Shown: in pieces, positions 35,760 through 45,048 of the stretch
How positions within the stretch are numbered: the first letter of the stretch is position 1
Layout of the letters: every line of letters begins with the position of its first letter
Origin: an uncultured Prevotellaceae bacterium
Lineage (GTDB): Bacteria; Bacteroidota; Bacteroidia; Bacteroidales; Bacteroidaceae
Direction of reading: 5' to 3'
Assembly (NCBI GenBank): GCA_902774815.1
Contig: CACYJV010000011.1
Location: forward strand, 169,680-233,679
DNA: 64,000 nucleotides
Position numbers and translations under genes: made by a program
Notes under the pieces: model-generated
Told to the model about the DNA's origin: nothing
The model's input: only the letters and a program-made list of their open reading frames with translations
Databases searched by the model: none

Positions 35760-37151
35760 TTATTTGTTCTTTACAATCTGGGCTGTGAATTGAGCTTCGG
35801 AAACCACGTGGTCGCCCACGAAGACGTAGCCCTTCATCGTGCTGACTCCATGGCGTACGGGGTGCAGCAGTTCAACGCGGAAGAGGAGTGTGTCGCCCGG
35901 AACGACCTTCTGGCGGAACTTCACCTCGTCGATGCGCATGAAGTAGGTGGACCAGCGCTCGGGCTCGTCAACCTGGCTGAGCACCAGCAAACCCCCACAC
36001 TGGGCCATTGCCTCGACCTGCAGCACGCCTGGCATGACGGGCTCTTCGGGGAAGTGACCTGTGAAGAAGGGCTCGTTGGCGGTGATGTTCTTCACGCCTA
36101 CGACGCTAGTTGGACCCATGGCGATGACTTTGTCGACGAGTTGCATGGGATAGCGGTGGGGCAGCAGCTGACGGATGCGGATGTTGTCCATCACAGGCTC
36201 CTGATTCGGGTCGTAGATGGGTGCCTGCACTTCGTGCTTCTTGATCTCCTTGCGCATGAGCCGGGCAAACTTGTTGTTGATGGTATGGCCGGGACGTGTG
36301 GCAACGATGCGGCCCTTGATGGGACGTCCTATGAGGGCCATGTCGCCGATGATGTCGAGCAACTTGTGGCGTGTGCACTCGTTCTCCCACTGCAGGGGCT
36401 TCGGCTGGATATAGCCAATCTTGGTAGCGTCCATGTGGGGAACCTTCAGCAGGTCGGCCAGATTGTCGAGCTGCTGCTGGGTGACCTGACGCTCGTAGAT
36501 GACGATGGCGTTCTCCAGGTCGCCACCCTTGATGAGGTTGGCATCAAGCAAAGGCATGATGTCCCTGACGAACACAAACGTGCGGGCAGGAGCTATCTCG
36601 GTGGGGAAGTCTTCCACGCGGTCGATGGTGGCAAACTGGCTGTTGATGAACTTCGACTGGAAGGAGCACATGGCCGTGATGGAGAACTGGTCGTCGGGCA
36701 GGATGGTGATGCACGATCCCGACTCCTCGTCCTTGATCTCAATTTTCTTGCGTATGATGTACCAGTCCTTAGTGGCTGATAGTTCTTCGATGCCCACTTC
36801 CTTAATTTTATCGACGTACATGATGGCCGAGCCGTCGAGAATGGGGAATTCGGGTCCGTCGACCTGAATGAGGCAGTTGTCGATGCCGAGTGCATAGAGT
36901 GCTGCCATTGCGTGCTCTACGGTCGACACGCGTACATCTCCTTGAGCCAGAACAGTGCCGCGCTGGGTGTCAACCACCTTTTCGGCGACGGCATCAATGA
37001 TGGGCTGACCTTCGAGGTCAATACGCTGAATACGATAGCCGGTGTTCTCTGGTGCGGGATTGAATGTCACTGTAAGGTTGAGACCAGTGTGGAGTCCCTT
37101 TCCTGAGAGCGAAAAACTGCTTTTCAGGGTCTTTTGCTTGATTGTTTCCAT
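35760..37151 (-). CDS. lpxC/fabZ: Bifunctional LpxC deacetylase / FabZ dehydratase fusion
   Basis: One 463-aa chain joins two enzymes. Residues 1 to about 305 are LpxC, the zinc deacetylase committing UDP-3-acyl-GlcNAc to lipid A: STVEHAMAALYALG (metal His near 80) and CTRHKLLDIIGDM with RPGHTINNKFA (second His, Asp, catalytic His). The C-terminal part is FabZ, the 3-hydroxyacyl-ACP dehydratase: LLPHRYPMQLVDKV and GHFPEEPVMPGVLQVEAMAQ (active His and Glu). This fusion is a known Bacteroidetes trait. The start METIKQKTLK is chosen because LpxC homologues begin there. Confidence 0.96.
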   Translation of the reverse strand: METIKQKTLKSSFSLSGKGLHTGLNLTVTFNPAPENTGYRIQRIDLEGQPIIDAVAEKVVDTQRGTVLAQGDVRVSTVEHAMAALYALGIDNCLIQVDGPEFPILDGSAIMYVDKIKEVGIEELSATKDWYIIRKKIEIKDEESGSCITILPDDQFSITAMCSFQSKFINSQFATIDRVEDFPTEIAPARTFVFVRDIMPLLDANLIKGGDLENAIVIYERQVTQQQLDNLADLLKVPHMDATKIGYIQPKPLQWENECTRHKLLDIIGDMALIGRPIKGRIVATRPGHTINNKFARLMRKEIKKHEVQAPIYDPNQEPVMDNIRIRQLLPHRYPMQLVDKVIAMGPTSVVGVKNITANEPFFTGHFPEEPVMPGVLQVEAMAQCGGLLVLSQVDEPERWSTYFMRIDEVKFRQKVVPGDTLLFRVELLHPVRHGVSTMKGYVFVGDHVVSEAQFTAQIVKNK

Positions 37152-37201
37152 GTATATATAATTGTTTTCTTTGTTGTTTACTGTTGAGCGGGTGCTGCCG
37201 T

Positions 37202-37217
37202 CCACCCATCGGGGTGG
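37202..37217 (-). other. GC-rich hairpin between lpxD and lpxC/fabZ
   Basis: CCACCC-ATCG-GGGTGG, a perfect 6-bp stem in the 69-nt gap between lpxD and lpxC/fabZ. There is no T-tract, so it is not a typical terminator; it could tune mRNA stability between the two cistrons. Confidence 0.4.
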
Positions 37218-37220
37218 GGG

Positions 37221-38267
37221 CTACTCTTGGCCTTTGAGCTGGCCTTTCAGTGCGTCGACTTTCTTCTGTAGCTGCTGCAGCTGCTTGTAGACTTCGGGCA
37301 GGCGCTGGTAGATGACTTGCGACTTGAAGAAGCCACGCGTGTTCATGGCGGGAGTGCCGATGAGCGTCTGTCCTGCCTCAATACTGCTGGGCACACCAGC
37401 CTGTGCTCCAAGGTTGACGTGGTCGCCAATGGTGATATGGCCTGCGATGCCTACCTGCCCACCAAACATACACCACTGTCCGACCTTTGCCGAGCCTGCC
37501 ACGCCTACTTGTGCCGACATGACAGTATTCTCGCCGATGTCGGTGTTGTGGGCAATCTGCACGAGGTTGTCCAGCTTGACACCCTTGCGCACGTAGGTGC
37601 TGCCCATCGTCGAACGGTCTATACAGGTGTTGGCACCTATTTCGACGTCGTCCTCGATGGTAACGATACCTATCTGTGGAATCTTGTCGTAGCCAGTGGG
37701 CGTAGGAGCAAAGCCGAATCCGTCGGCACCAACGACGCTACCTGCATGGAGCGTAACACGCGAACCTAGCCGGCAGTCGTGATAGATCACTGCATGAGGA
37801 TAGAGGATGCAGTCGTCGCCAATGTTGACGTTATCGCCGACGACGGCGTTAGGATAGATTTGGCAGCGTTTGCCCACCACGGCACCATCGCCAACGTAGG
37901 CAAAGGCACCCACATAGCAGTCCTCGCCAACAGTGGCTGAGGGCGAGATGAAGGCCATCGGGTGGATGCCCTTCTTCTTAGGCTTCATAGACTCATAGGC
38001 TTGCAGCAGGCGTGCTACAGCCTCGTAGGCACTTTTCACGCGGATGAGCGTGGCTGGCACTTCATGTTCCAACTGGAGGCTCTCATCGACGAGCACCACC
38101 GACGACTTTGTGTCGTAGATGTAGTGAATATACTTGGTATTAGAGAGGAACGAAATGGCACCAGGCTTGCCTTCCTCGATTTTGGCAAATGTGCTCACTC
38201 GGGCATTCTCGTCGCCTTCGACTCGTCCGCCTATCATCTGAGCTATCTGTAACGCTGTAAATTCCAT
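37221..38267 (-). CDS. lpxD: UDP-3-O-(3-hydroxyacyl)glucosamine N-acyltransferase
   Basis: Third lipid A step, N-acylation of the glucosamine. The 348 residues have the N-terminal uridine-binding domain ([29 protein letters not shown]) and a hexapeptide-repeat barrel including [20 protein letters not shown] and [11 protein letters not shown], with the catalytic His region. A C-terminal coiled segment ([20 protein letters not shown]) follows. The start [10 protein letters not shown] fits the family. First gene of lpxD-lpxC/fabZ-lpxA-miaA, with its own -7 box. Confidence 0.96.
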   Translation of the reverse strand: MEFTALQIAQMIGGRVEGDENARVSTFAKIEEGKPGAISFLSNTKYIHYIYDTKSSVVLVDESLQLEHEVPATLIRVKSAYEAVARLLQAYESMKPKKKGIHPMAFISPSATVGEDCYVGAFAYVGDGAVVGKRCQIYPNAVVGDNVNIGDDCILYPHAVIYHDCRLGSRVTLHAGSVVGADGFGFAPTPTGYDKIPQIGIVTIEDDVEIGANTCIDRSTMGSTYVRKGVKLDNLVQIAHNTDIGENTVMSAQVGVAGSAKVGQWCMFGGQVGIAGHITIGDHVNLGAQAGVPSSIEAGQTLIGTPAMNTRGFFKSQVIYQRLPEVYKQLQQLQKKVDALKGQLKGQE

Positions 38268-38298
38268 ATATAAAAACTCAAAGTTTTCTATTAGTTTG

Positions 38299-38306
38299 CA
38301 AATATA
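38299..38306 (-). promoter_or_regulatory. Probable -7 box of the lpxD operon promoter
   Basis: TATATTTG on the minus strand, 31 nt before the lpxD ATG. It lies just upstream of the end of the HD-domain gene, so the lpx unit can be transcribed independently of it. Confidence 0.5.
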
Positions 38307-38317
38307 CTCATTTTTCT

Positions 38318-39565
38318 TCAAATACGTTGATAACAAAGGTAATATTTACGTATTTTTTTAGAAAGTAAGAAAATATTGAACAGTTCTGAAGCATTTGCAA
38401 TGTCTTTTACGACGGGTTTAACACCATCCGAATCGTCCGACGTCGGCTTGAAAAGAATGTCTATCTGGTCGTCGTTCGGATTGTACATGTCCTTCTGGAT
38501 GGTGTTTATGCTGATGAGGTAGGCGGCATCGTCGAACGATACGCCGTAGGCATCGGCCAATTGTTGTTGCAAACTGCTGACTCGCTCGTCGTCAAAGGGC
38601 TGCTCGCTCACCTCAACACGGAAGATTCTGCGTTCAGCCAGGTCGTGGGCAAGGATGGAGAGCACGCGGTCTTCATGGCTCATCCATGCCTTCACGGATG
38701 CCCAGATGTCGTTGTCGTCAAGGAGTTCATAGTTGCTTAGTGCCATCTCGTCGTGCTCGAACATCTCTGCCGTCACGTCATTGTAGAGGAAATAGCGAAG
38801 CGCGGGTGTTGCGAACACCTCTATGCCTTGACGGGCCAAGAACTTGGCGCGGCACAGCAGGTTGACGAGTGTCTTCTCGTAGGCTACGGTGGTCTTGTGC
38901 AAGTACACCTGCCAGTACATGAGCCTTCGGGTGGTCAGGTAGTTCTCGATGGAGTAGATGCCTTTTTGTTCGACTACGAGCCTGTCGTCGATAACATTGA
39001 GCATCTTGATAATGCGTGCCGATCCGATGTTGCCCTCGGTGACGCCCGAGAAGAAAGAGTCACGCCTCAGGTAGTCCAAACGGTCCATGTCGAGCTGACT
39101 GGAGATGAGCTGGTGCAGGAAACGCTTGGGATACTGGTCCTTGAAAATGCTGATGGCGAGGTTCAACTTGCCCTGCATCTGGCGGTTTATCTGCTCCATC
39201 ATCATGATGGAAATCTCCTCGTGCGAGATGCCCGAGATGAGCGTGTGTTCAAGAACGTGGGAGAATGGGCCGTGCCCGATGTCGTGCATCAAGATGGCTG
39301 CCTTGAGGGCTTCGGCCTCGGAATCGAAGATAAAGATGCCTTTCTGCTGGAGTGAGAGAATGGCTTCGCTCATCAGGTGGAATGCTCCTAATGAGTGCTG
39401 GAATCGCGTGTGCTGTGCTCCAGGGTAGACGACGCTTGCCATTCCCAGCTGCTTGATGCGCGAAAGGCGCTGAAAGAGGGGATGCTTTACAATGTCGAGG
39501 AGCAGGCCCCGAGGTACTCTGATAAACCCAAATACTGGGTCATTGATTACTTTGAAGTCGTTCAT
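38318..39565 (-). CDS. HD-domain phosphohydrolase (dGTPase-like)
   Basis: A 415-aa cytoplasmic metal-dependent phosphohydrolase. The HD site appears as RFQHSLG (His56), [12 protein letters not shown] (His94, Asp95) and a later Asp in [15 protein letters not shown], the order of the SAMHD1/dNTP triphosphohydrolase group. The substrate is unconfirmed: dNTPs by family, but many members are uncharacterised. The ATG is used because the upstream in-frame codon is TTG inside the -7 box. Only 6 nt separate the box from this ATG. It lies immediately upstream of the lpx operon. Confidence 0.85.
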   Translation of the reverse strand: MNDFKVINDPVFGFIRVPRGLLLDIVKHPLFQRLSRIKQLGMASVVYPGAQHTRFQHSLGAFHLMSEAILSLQQKGIFIFDSEAEALKAAILMHDIGHGPFSHVLEHTLISGISHEEISIMMMEQINRQMQGKLNLAISIFKDQYPKRFLHQLISSQLDMDRLDYLRRDSFFSGVTEGNIGSARIIKMLNVIDDRLVVEQKGIYSIENYLTTRRLMYWQVYLHKTTVAYEKTLVNLLCRAKFLARQGIEVFATPALRYFLYNDVTAEMFEHDEMALSNYELLDDNDIWASVKAWMSHEDRVLSILAHDLAERRIFRVEVSEQPFDDERVSSLQQQLADAYGVSFDDAAYLISINTIQKDMYNPNDDQIDILFKPTSDDSDGVKPVVKDIANASELFNIFLLSKKIRKYYLCYQRI

Positions 39566-39571
39566 CGTGTG

Positions 39572-39579
39572 CAAAGTTA
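39572..39579 (-). promoter_or_regulatory. -7 box 6 nt from the HD gene start codon
   Basis: TAACTTTG on the minus strand, an exact consensus match; the spacing to the ATG leaves room for only a very short leader. Confidence 0.55.
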
Positions 39580-39661
39580 CGATTAAGTAGCCGAATAACC
39601 AAATATATTTCTACTTTTCACGTAAAAAGGGAGATATGAACGTTTACTTTTCATCAAGAAA

Positions 39662-39697
39662 GAGGACGATGTTCTCAAATCAGAAAACATCGTCCTC
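39662..39697 (-). terminator. Hairpin terminator after the POT transporter
   Basis: 12-bp perfect stem GAGGACGATGTT (39662-39673) with AACATCGTCCTC (39686-39697), 22 nt after the transporter stop. On the minus strand it is followed by TTTCTT, a modest T-tract. Confidence 0.7.
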
Positions 39698-39719
39698 ATT
39701 AAATCGTTCGTCTATAGCT

Positions 39720-41255
39720 TTATGCAACTTTCTCCAGACGCTTCATCATGGCAAACATGAAGAGTGCCGAGAGCAGGCAGAGCACGATGAACACACCCCA
39801 GACAACCCACAGAGGAAGGTCACCCCAGAGGTAACCACCGACGCTGACGAGCTTGTTACCAATAGCGGTAGCACCAAACCAGCCACCCATCATCAGACCT
39901 TTGTACTTTGGAGGAGCCACCTTCGAGACGAAGGAAATGCCCATCGGCGAGAGCAGCAGCTCACCAAAGGTAAGGATGAGGTAGGTCGAGATAAGCCAGT
40001 AGGGCGATACCAGTGGTCCGAGTTCACCATTACCAGCGAGAGCAGCCTGCTCGTTAGGAGTGAGCAATCCTTGCGAGGCCACCATCATGATGAGGAATGC
40101 CGAAGCAGCGACAAGCATACCATAGGCAATCTTGCGGGGTGCAGAGGGTTCCTTGCCCTTCTTGGCCAGCGATGCGAAGATGGCCATCGAGACGGGAGTC
40201 AGTGCCACCACGTAGAACGGGTTGAACTGCTGGAAGATAGGAGCCGAGATGTCGATAGTACCCGTAGCTCTGTAGTACTTGTAGATAAGTACACCAAGCG
40301 CAGCCAGGACGACGAGGGCGGAGATGAGCTTAGCCTTCTGCGTCTTGCTCTGGAAGTATGAGAAACCTGCATAGACGATGAAGATGATCATCACGAGGTT
40401 GATCACGTCGAAGGGCATTGTGTTGGCACCCGAAGCAGTCTTCTCCGTGAATTCATCGGCGAAGTAGGTCAGCGACAGGCCGTTCTGGTGGAATGCCATC
40501 CAGAAGAAGATGACGACGGCAAACACCAGGCACAGGGCAACGATGCGCTGCTTGGTCTCCTCTTTGCTCAGCTCAGGCTCGGCAGCAAGGTTGGCAGCCT
40601 TGTCGGCACCATTCTTCTTACCACCCTCAGTGTGACGGAAGGTGCCACGGAAGGCATAGTAGATGGCGATGGAGAGGATGAGCGATGCACAGGCTACGGC
40701 AAAGGCAAAGTGATAGGCCTCGCCAGGAGCAGTGTAGCCCAGTGAGTTCTTGGCCCACTCTGAAATCTTGATGGCTGCCGTAGGTGCAAAGAGGGCACCG
40801 ATGTTGATGGCCATGTAGAAGATGGAGAAGCCTGCGTCGCGCTTGTCGGCATACTTAGGATCGTCGTAGAGGTTACCCACCATCACCTGGAGGTTACCCT
40901 TGAAGAGACCTGTACCAAAGCTGACGAGCACAAGGGCAATCAGCATAGCGACAAGTCCTACAGCTTTGCCACCCAGAGGAATGGAGAGCAACAGGTAGCC
41001 CAGGAACATGATGACGATACCGATGGTCACCATCTTACCGAATCCGAACTTATCGGCCATGATACCACCAAGGATAGGCAGGAAGTAGACGAGCATCAGG
41101 AAGTCGCCATAGATTTCGCCAGCCCATCCGGCATCGAGGCCGAAGTTAGCACGCAGAAAGAGTGCGAACACGGCTATCATGGTGTAATAGCCGAAGCGTT
41201 CGCCTGTGTTGGCTAAAGCCAACGCATAAAGTCCTTTTGGTTGTCCTTCGAACAT
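39720..41255 (-). CDS. POT-family proton-coupled oligopeptide transporter
   Basis: Inner-membrane di/tripeptide:H+ symporter of 511 aa with 12 or more hydrophobic helices. Helix 1 carries NTGERFGYYTM, the ExxERFxYY-type proton-coupling motif of POT proteins. The stretch LPILGGIMADKFGFGKMVTI is the conserved loop after helix 2, and YLILTFGELLLSPMGISFVS lies in the C-terminal half. Hydrophobic helices in the middle match the POT insertion. Single gene, with its own -7 box and hairpin terminator. Confidence 0.92.
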   Translation of the reverse strand: MFEGQPKGLYALALANTGERFGYYTMIAVFALFLRANFGLDAGWAGEIYGDFLMLVYFLPILGGIMADKFGFGKMVTIGIVIMFLGYLLLSIPLGGKAVGLVAMLIALVLVSFGTGLFKGNLQVMVGNLYDDPKYADKRDAGFSIFYMAINIGALFAPTAAIKISEWAKNSLGYTAPGEAYHFAFAVACASLILSIAIYYAFRGTFRHTEGGKKNGADKAANLAAEPELSKEETKQRIVALCLVFAVVIFFWMAFHQNGLSLTYFADEFTEKTASGANTMPFDVINLVMIIFIVYAGFSYFQSKTQKAKLISALVVLAALGVLIYKYYRATGTIDISAPIFQQFNPFYVVALTPVSMAIFASLAKKGKEPSAPRKIAYGMLVAASAFLIMMVASQGLLTPNEQAALAGNGELGPLVSPYWLISTYLILTFGELLLSPMGISFVSKVAPPKYKGLMMGGWFGATAIGNKLVSVGGYLWGDLPLWVVWGVFIVLCLLSALFMFAMMKRLEKVA

Positions 41256-41286
41256 AATAAAATGTATTAAGTTAATAAATGTGCTA

Positions 41287-41294
41287 CAAAGGTA
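41287..41294 (-). promoter_or_regulatory. Probable -7 box of the POT transporter promoter
   Basis: TACCTTTG on the minus strand, 31 nt before the ATG. Confidence 0.55.
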
Positions 41295-41342
41295 ACCATT
41301 TTTTCCGATTCAGCAAAGAAAAGATGCGGAAAATAAACAAAA

Positions 41343-44192
41343 TCACTCGGTCGTCAGATAGCCCACATGCAGGTTGCCGTGCTCCAAGAGTTGCTTGACG
41401 TGGGCACGGAGCGACGCTGGCGTCACTTGGCGGACGTAGGTCATGTCGCCCTCCTTCACCACGATGCCGTTCAGCTCTTGCGTCAGGTAGTCGCGGCGGC
41501 GGGTGTATTCGTTGTCCTTGTAAGCGGCACTCTGCTTCTCGCGAATCTTGAGGTAACCGTCGATGAGGTCCTGCGTGATAAGGTTGCCCTCAGCCATCTG
41601 CTTCACCAGCTGCTCCACATCCTTTGCGATGCGCTCGCGCTGGGTGGGATTGCAGGCGAAGGCGATGGTGATCCTCATGTGCGGCACGGGCAACAGGGCG
41701 TCTTCCATCTGCACTTGCGGAGTATAGACGTCGCTATGCTGAACGCGCAGGGTCTGAATGAGCAAGTCTCTCAACACGCTCAGCAACACCTCGTTGTGGG
41801 CATGCGACTGCTGGGTGTATTGGAAGCCCTTCTCCCACGTGTAGAACATCATGGTCTGGGCGATGGGAGCAGGATTCTCAATCTTCTCCACCATCACCGT
41901 ATTCTCCGTCTTATAATGGTCGGCAGGCCACGTCAAGCGTTTCACGCGCTCGGGTTTTGAGGGCAGATCACCCACATATTTCAAAATATAAGGCATGATG
42001 CTATCGGCGTCCACGTTTCCCTGCACCACCATCACCGAACCGTTGTAGTTCGAGTAGTAGTCCTTCACCAACTCGCGCAGGTGGTCGATGTTCATCGAAG
42101 ATACCACCTCGGCCGAGGGCGGCATCAGTCGCTTCGTCTCTGCAGCCGTCATCAGTCCAACTTTCAGGGCCGATTGCGCTATCGGACTGGACTGGGCTGC
42201 GGCCGACATCATGAGCTTCTGCTTCTGATGGGCAAACTCCACGGAGTCCACCTCAGTCGGGGTCAGCGACTTGTAGAACATCTTCAGCGTACACTCCACT
42301 CGGAACGCATTCAGACTGTCGCCCTTTATCCACCGGGCACCGTGATCGAATCTGTCTTCGAAAGGCTCTACCTGCACATTCGATGCTCCGTTCCAACATT
42401 TGTATTTCCTGACGCAATTGCCCAACATGTCGTGATAGTGGATGTCGTTGTCGTTGAGCACGGAATAGCCTTGCGGACGTTGAATCATGAAGTTAATCAT
42501 GTCGGCATCCGTCTTCTGCTTCAAGAACACCACCTTCACGCCGTTCGACAAGTAGACCTCGCTGATGCTGTCGTTCAACACCCGCTGACTGACGATGCTA
42601 CCAGGCACCGTTGGGATGTCGAGGCTATCCACATTGATGCGCTCCAGGTTCTTCGCCTCTACTACCTCCACGTTGGCCAACTGCTCGTCGGTCATCTGCT
42701 TCACGCGTTGCCAAACCGCTTCCACCTCTTCTTTCTTGGGGAGCGCCGTGCTATCAGTCATCAACACGCTTATCAGCATGTTGCGGCCGCTGGTCATGCG
42801 GCGGAACTCCTCTTGAAGTTCCTCAGCGGTGACAGCGTTCTTGATGTGTCGCTCGGCAAGTCCTTTGGCCATGTCCGACAGTATCGCTTCGTTCCGGAAG
42901 AAGTCGGCGGAGCATCTGTTGACAAATTCCGTGCTTTGGATGTTACGGTCTGTTTTCACAAACGAAGTATCAGCAAGGATGATGGCCGTTGAGTCGGCGT
43001 TGTATTCTGGACTCATGGGAGCGAAGGGGAAGACAATTTTGTTGCCGAATCCCTTGCGGCGTAACAGCTCCACTTGCTTCACCATCAGCTCCAACGTGCT
43101 GAGCCACTTGTCCTGAGGTGCCGACAGGTTGAACATCCACAACTTGTCACCAAGGTCGGCAACGTCGGTCGTCGTGACGCTGCCATCAAGTAACTCTGGA
43201 AATTTCGTCTTGAGGCTGCGGAGCTTATTATTCATCTGGTTCTTAATCTCATCGCGCAGGATGGTAGTCTTCATGCCGCCTACCGTGTTCTTCGGCGTTG
43301 TCGAGTCTTCGGTCAGTCTCATCATCAACCCAATGGAACCAAAGGGTTGCTGCTTGTCGGCATATAGAAGAGTGTTGGGAGCCTCGTTGTCGGGAATGGC
43401 TGGTGGAACGGGCGAAACCGACGTGCCCCGCTTGCGGTCGCCAAACATCTTCTTCACCTTCTCCACCATCTGGTCGGGGTCGAAGTCGCCCACCACCACA
43501 ACGGCCTGGTTCTGAGGCTGATACCAGCGGTCGTAGAAGTCGCGCACCAACTGCTGGGAGCAATTCTTCACGATGTCCATGTCGCCGATGGGGAGACGAT
43601 CTGCATAGATGGAATGATTGAAGAGGTCGTTGAGCAGCTGCTGGGCAAAGGAGATGGTGTTCCTGACGCGCCACTCCTCCACCACGACGTTGTGCTCGCT
43701 CTCCACGTCCTTAGCATCGATGATGGCATCACCCGCCCAGTCGCGAAGCAACAAGAGGCATGAGTCCATCAGCAGCGTGTTGTCAATAGGGATGGCGTTC
43801 AGCTGGTAGCGCACCGTCGTGAAGCCTGTGAAGGCATTGGTGTCGTGACCGAACTGAAGGCCGTTGCGGCGGAAGAAGTCTATTACACTACCCGGGAAAT
43901 GCTTCGTGCCCTTGAACAGCATGTGCTCCACGAAGTGGGCGATGCCCCGCTCATGGTCCTGCTCCACGATGGAGCCTGCCTTCACCAGCAGATAGAAGAA
44001 CGCCTGCTTCGAGGGTTTGTCGTTTCGGCAAATGTAGTAGGTCAGTCCGTTGGCAAGAACGCCCTTACGCACCGCCGTATCTTCAGGGATCACCTGCTTG
44101 TCGATTGCCGCTAAGTTCAATCCGCTTCCTTCCTGAGCAAAAGCCGTCATCGCGGCAAGCATCAGCAAGGCAAGAATGTAGTATCGTATCAT
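41343..44192 (-). CDS. Exported M16 (insulinase/pitrilysin) family peptidase
   Basis: Secreted zinc peptidase of 949 aa. The signal peptide is MIRYYILALLMLAAMTAFA. The inverted zinc site is HFVEH at 86-90 with the downstream Glu in DVESEHNVVVEEW. The length corresponds to two M16 halves. The second half (around YYSNYNGSVMVVQGNVDAD) has no HxxEH and is the usual inactive half. The start was set at MIRYY because the in-frame extension upstream overlaps the previous gene and is not signal-like. It lies 52 nt downstream of the PorT-family gene. Bacteroidales M16 proteins are generally periplasmic or surface peptidases; the substrate is unknown. Confidence 0.92.
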   Translation of the reverse strand: MIRYYILALLMLAAMTAFAQEGSGLNLAAIDKQVIPEDTAVRKGVLANGLTYYICRNDKPSKQAFFYLLVKAGSIVEQDHERGIAHFVEHMLFKGTKHFPGSVIDFFRRNGLQFGHDTNAFTGFTTVRYQLNAIPIDNTLLMDSCLLLLRDWAGDAIIDAKDVESEHNVVVEEWRVRNTISFAQQLLNDLFNHSIYADRLPIGDMDIVKNCSQQLVRDFYDRWYQPQNQAVVVVGDFDPDQMVEKVKKMFGDRKRGTSVSPVPPAIPDNEAPNTLLYADKQQPFGSIGLMMRLTEDSTTPKNTVGGMKTTILRDEIKNQMNNKLRSLKTKFPELLDGSVTTTDVADLGDKLWMFNLSAPQDKWLSTLELMVKQVELLRRKGFGNKIVFPFAPMSPEYNADSTAIILADTSFVKTDRNIQSTEFVNRCSADFFRNEAILSDMAKGLAERHIKNAVTAEELQEEFRRMTSGRNMLISVLMTDSTALPKKEEVEAVWQRVKQMTDEQLANVEVVEAKNLERINVDSLDIPTVPGSIVSQRVLNDSISEVYLSNGVKVVFLKQKTDADMINFMIQRPQGYSVLNDNDIHYHDMLGNCVRKYKCWNGASNVQVEPFEDRFDHGARWIKGDSLNAFRVECTLKMFYKSLTPTEVDSVEFAHQKQKLMMSAAAQSSPIAQSALKVGLMTAAETKRLMPPSAEVVSSMNIDHLRELVKDYYSNYNGSVMVVQGNVDADSIMPYILKYVGDLPSKPERVKRLTWPADHYKTENTVMVEKIENPAPIAQTMMFYTWEKGFQYTQQSHAHNEVLLSVLRDLLIQTLRVQHSDVYTPQVQMEDALLPVPHMRITIAFACNPTQRERIAKDVEQLVKQMAEGNLITQDLIDGYLKIREKQSAAYKDNEYTRRRDYLTQELNGIVVKEGDMTYVRQVTPASLRAHVKQLLEHGNLHVGYLTTE

Positions 44193-44244
44193 AATAGATA
44201 AGACATGAAAAGGATAAAAAAAAGAAGGTGGGGGAAAGGCGGCT

Positions 44245-45030
44245 TCAGCGCTTGGTTCTTGTGATGTCAAACAGCCAGGCTGCCTTCACGACGATGTTTC
44301 CGAGATTCGACTTCGAGAAATAGTCGCGTTTGGAGTCACCATATAGATTGCCCAAGCCGTAGTAGTAGCGGGCTTCTATCTGGAAGTGTCCTACCTTGTT
44401 GATGCCCAACTCCATACCGGCACCTACGCTGATGCCATAGTCGAATTTGTGCTCGACACTCATCGTGTCTTGGGCGCAGGTGGGGTTCATGCGGTCAGCC
44501 ACATTGCGGGAGGCAAAGTCGAAGTTGGTAGTGGTACTCTCGCTCAGGTAGTAGCCGAACTGAGGACCCAACTGAACGAAAAACTGTGCTCCACGATTTT
44601 CGCGTCCCCATGCCAGGTGGGCAAATATGGGAACCTGTATGTAGTTGATATTACGGCTATACTCCTCGGCAAGACCTGTTACAGAATTGATGACGGGATT
44701 GTCCTCTTTGTCGAGAATTTTCTCTTTCCAACCCGTCTGCCCATAATTGATTTCGGCCTGTACAGAGCAGATGGTGCTGAAGTACTTTTCACAGACGTAA
44801 CGCATGCTCATACCACCCGTGATGCCGCCGTGCAAATTCTGCGAAACGCGCGGTACGAAGCCCACATTACTTAATACATAGCCTCCATTTATACCAACAG
44901 CGAAGTCATTGCGATGCTCGCCTACCTGTGCGCGGCAGGGAGTGGCTAATACCAATAGCAAGAGGGTAGCCACTAAAGCTGCCAAGTGCTGCTGGAAGCA
45001 AGACAAGGTTGAGGAAGCGCGCATCATCAT
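44245..45030 (-). CDS. PorT-family outer-membrane beta-barrel protein
   Basis: A 261-aa outer-membrane protein. Signal peptide (ATLLLLVLATPCRAQ), then beta-strand pattern typical of PF13568-type barrels: FAVGINGGYVLSNVGFVP, ICSVQAEINYGQTGWKEK, INYIQVPIFAHLAWG, FVQLGPQFGYYL, DYGISVGAGMELGIN and FQIEARYYYGLGNLYG. PorT itself is needed for type IX secretion, but this fold is shared by many barrels, so that role cannot be claimed. It lies 18 nt after the LysM/binding-protein gene and is probably in one unit with it and the M16 peptidase. Confidence 0.82.
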   Translation of the reverse strand: MMMRASSTLSCFQQHLAALVATLLLLVLATPCRAQVGEHRNDFAVGINGGYVLSNVGFVPRVSQNLHGGITGGMSMRYVCEKYFSTICSVQAEINYGQTGWKEKILDKEDNPVINSVTGLAEEYSRNINYIQVPIFAHLAWGRENRGAQFFVQLGPQFGYYLSESTTTNFDFASRNVADRMNPTCAQDTMSVEHKFDYGISVGAGMELGINKVGHFQIEARYYYGLGNLYGDSKRDYFSKSNLGNIVVKAAWLFDITRTKR

Positions 45031-45048
45031 ACTCGTTGTGTCAGGTAA

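Noticed and set aside
37202-37217. Terminator inside the lpx operon
   Set aside because: GC stem without a T-tract, within a gene set that is normally co-transcribed; kept only as a hairpin.
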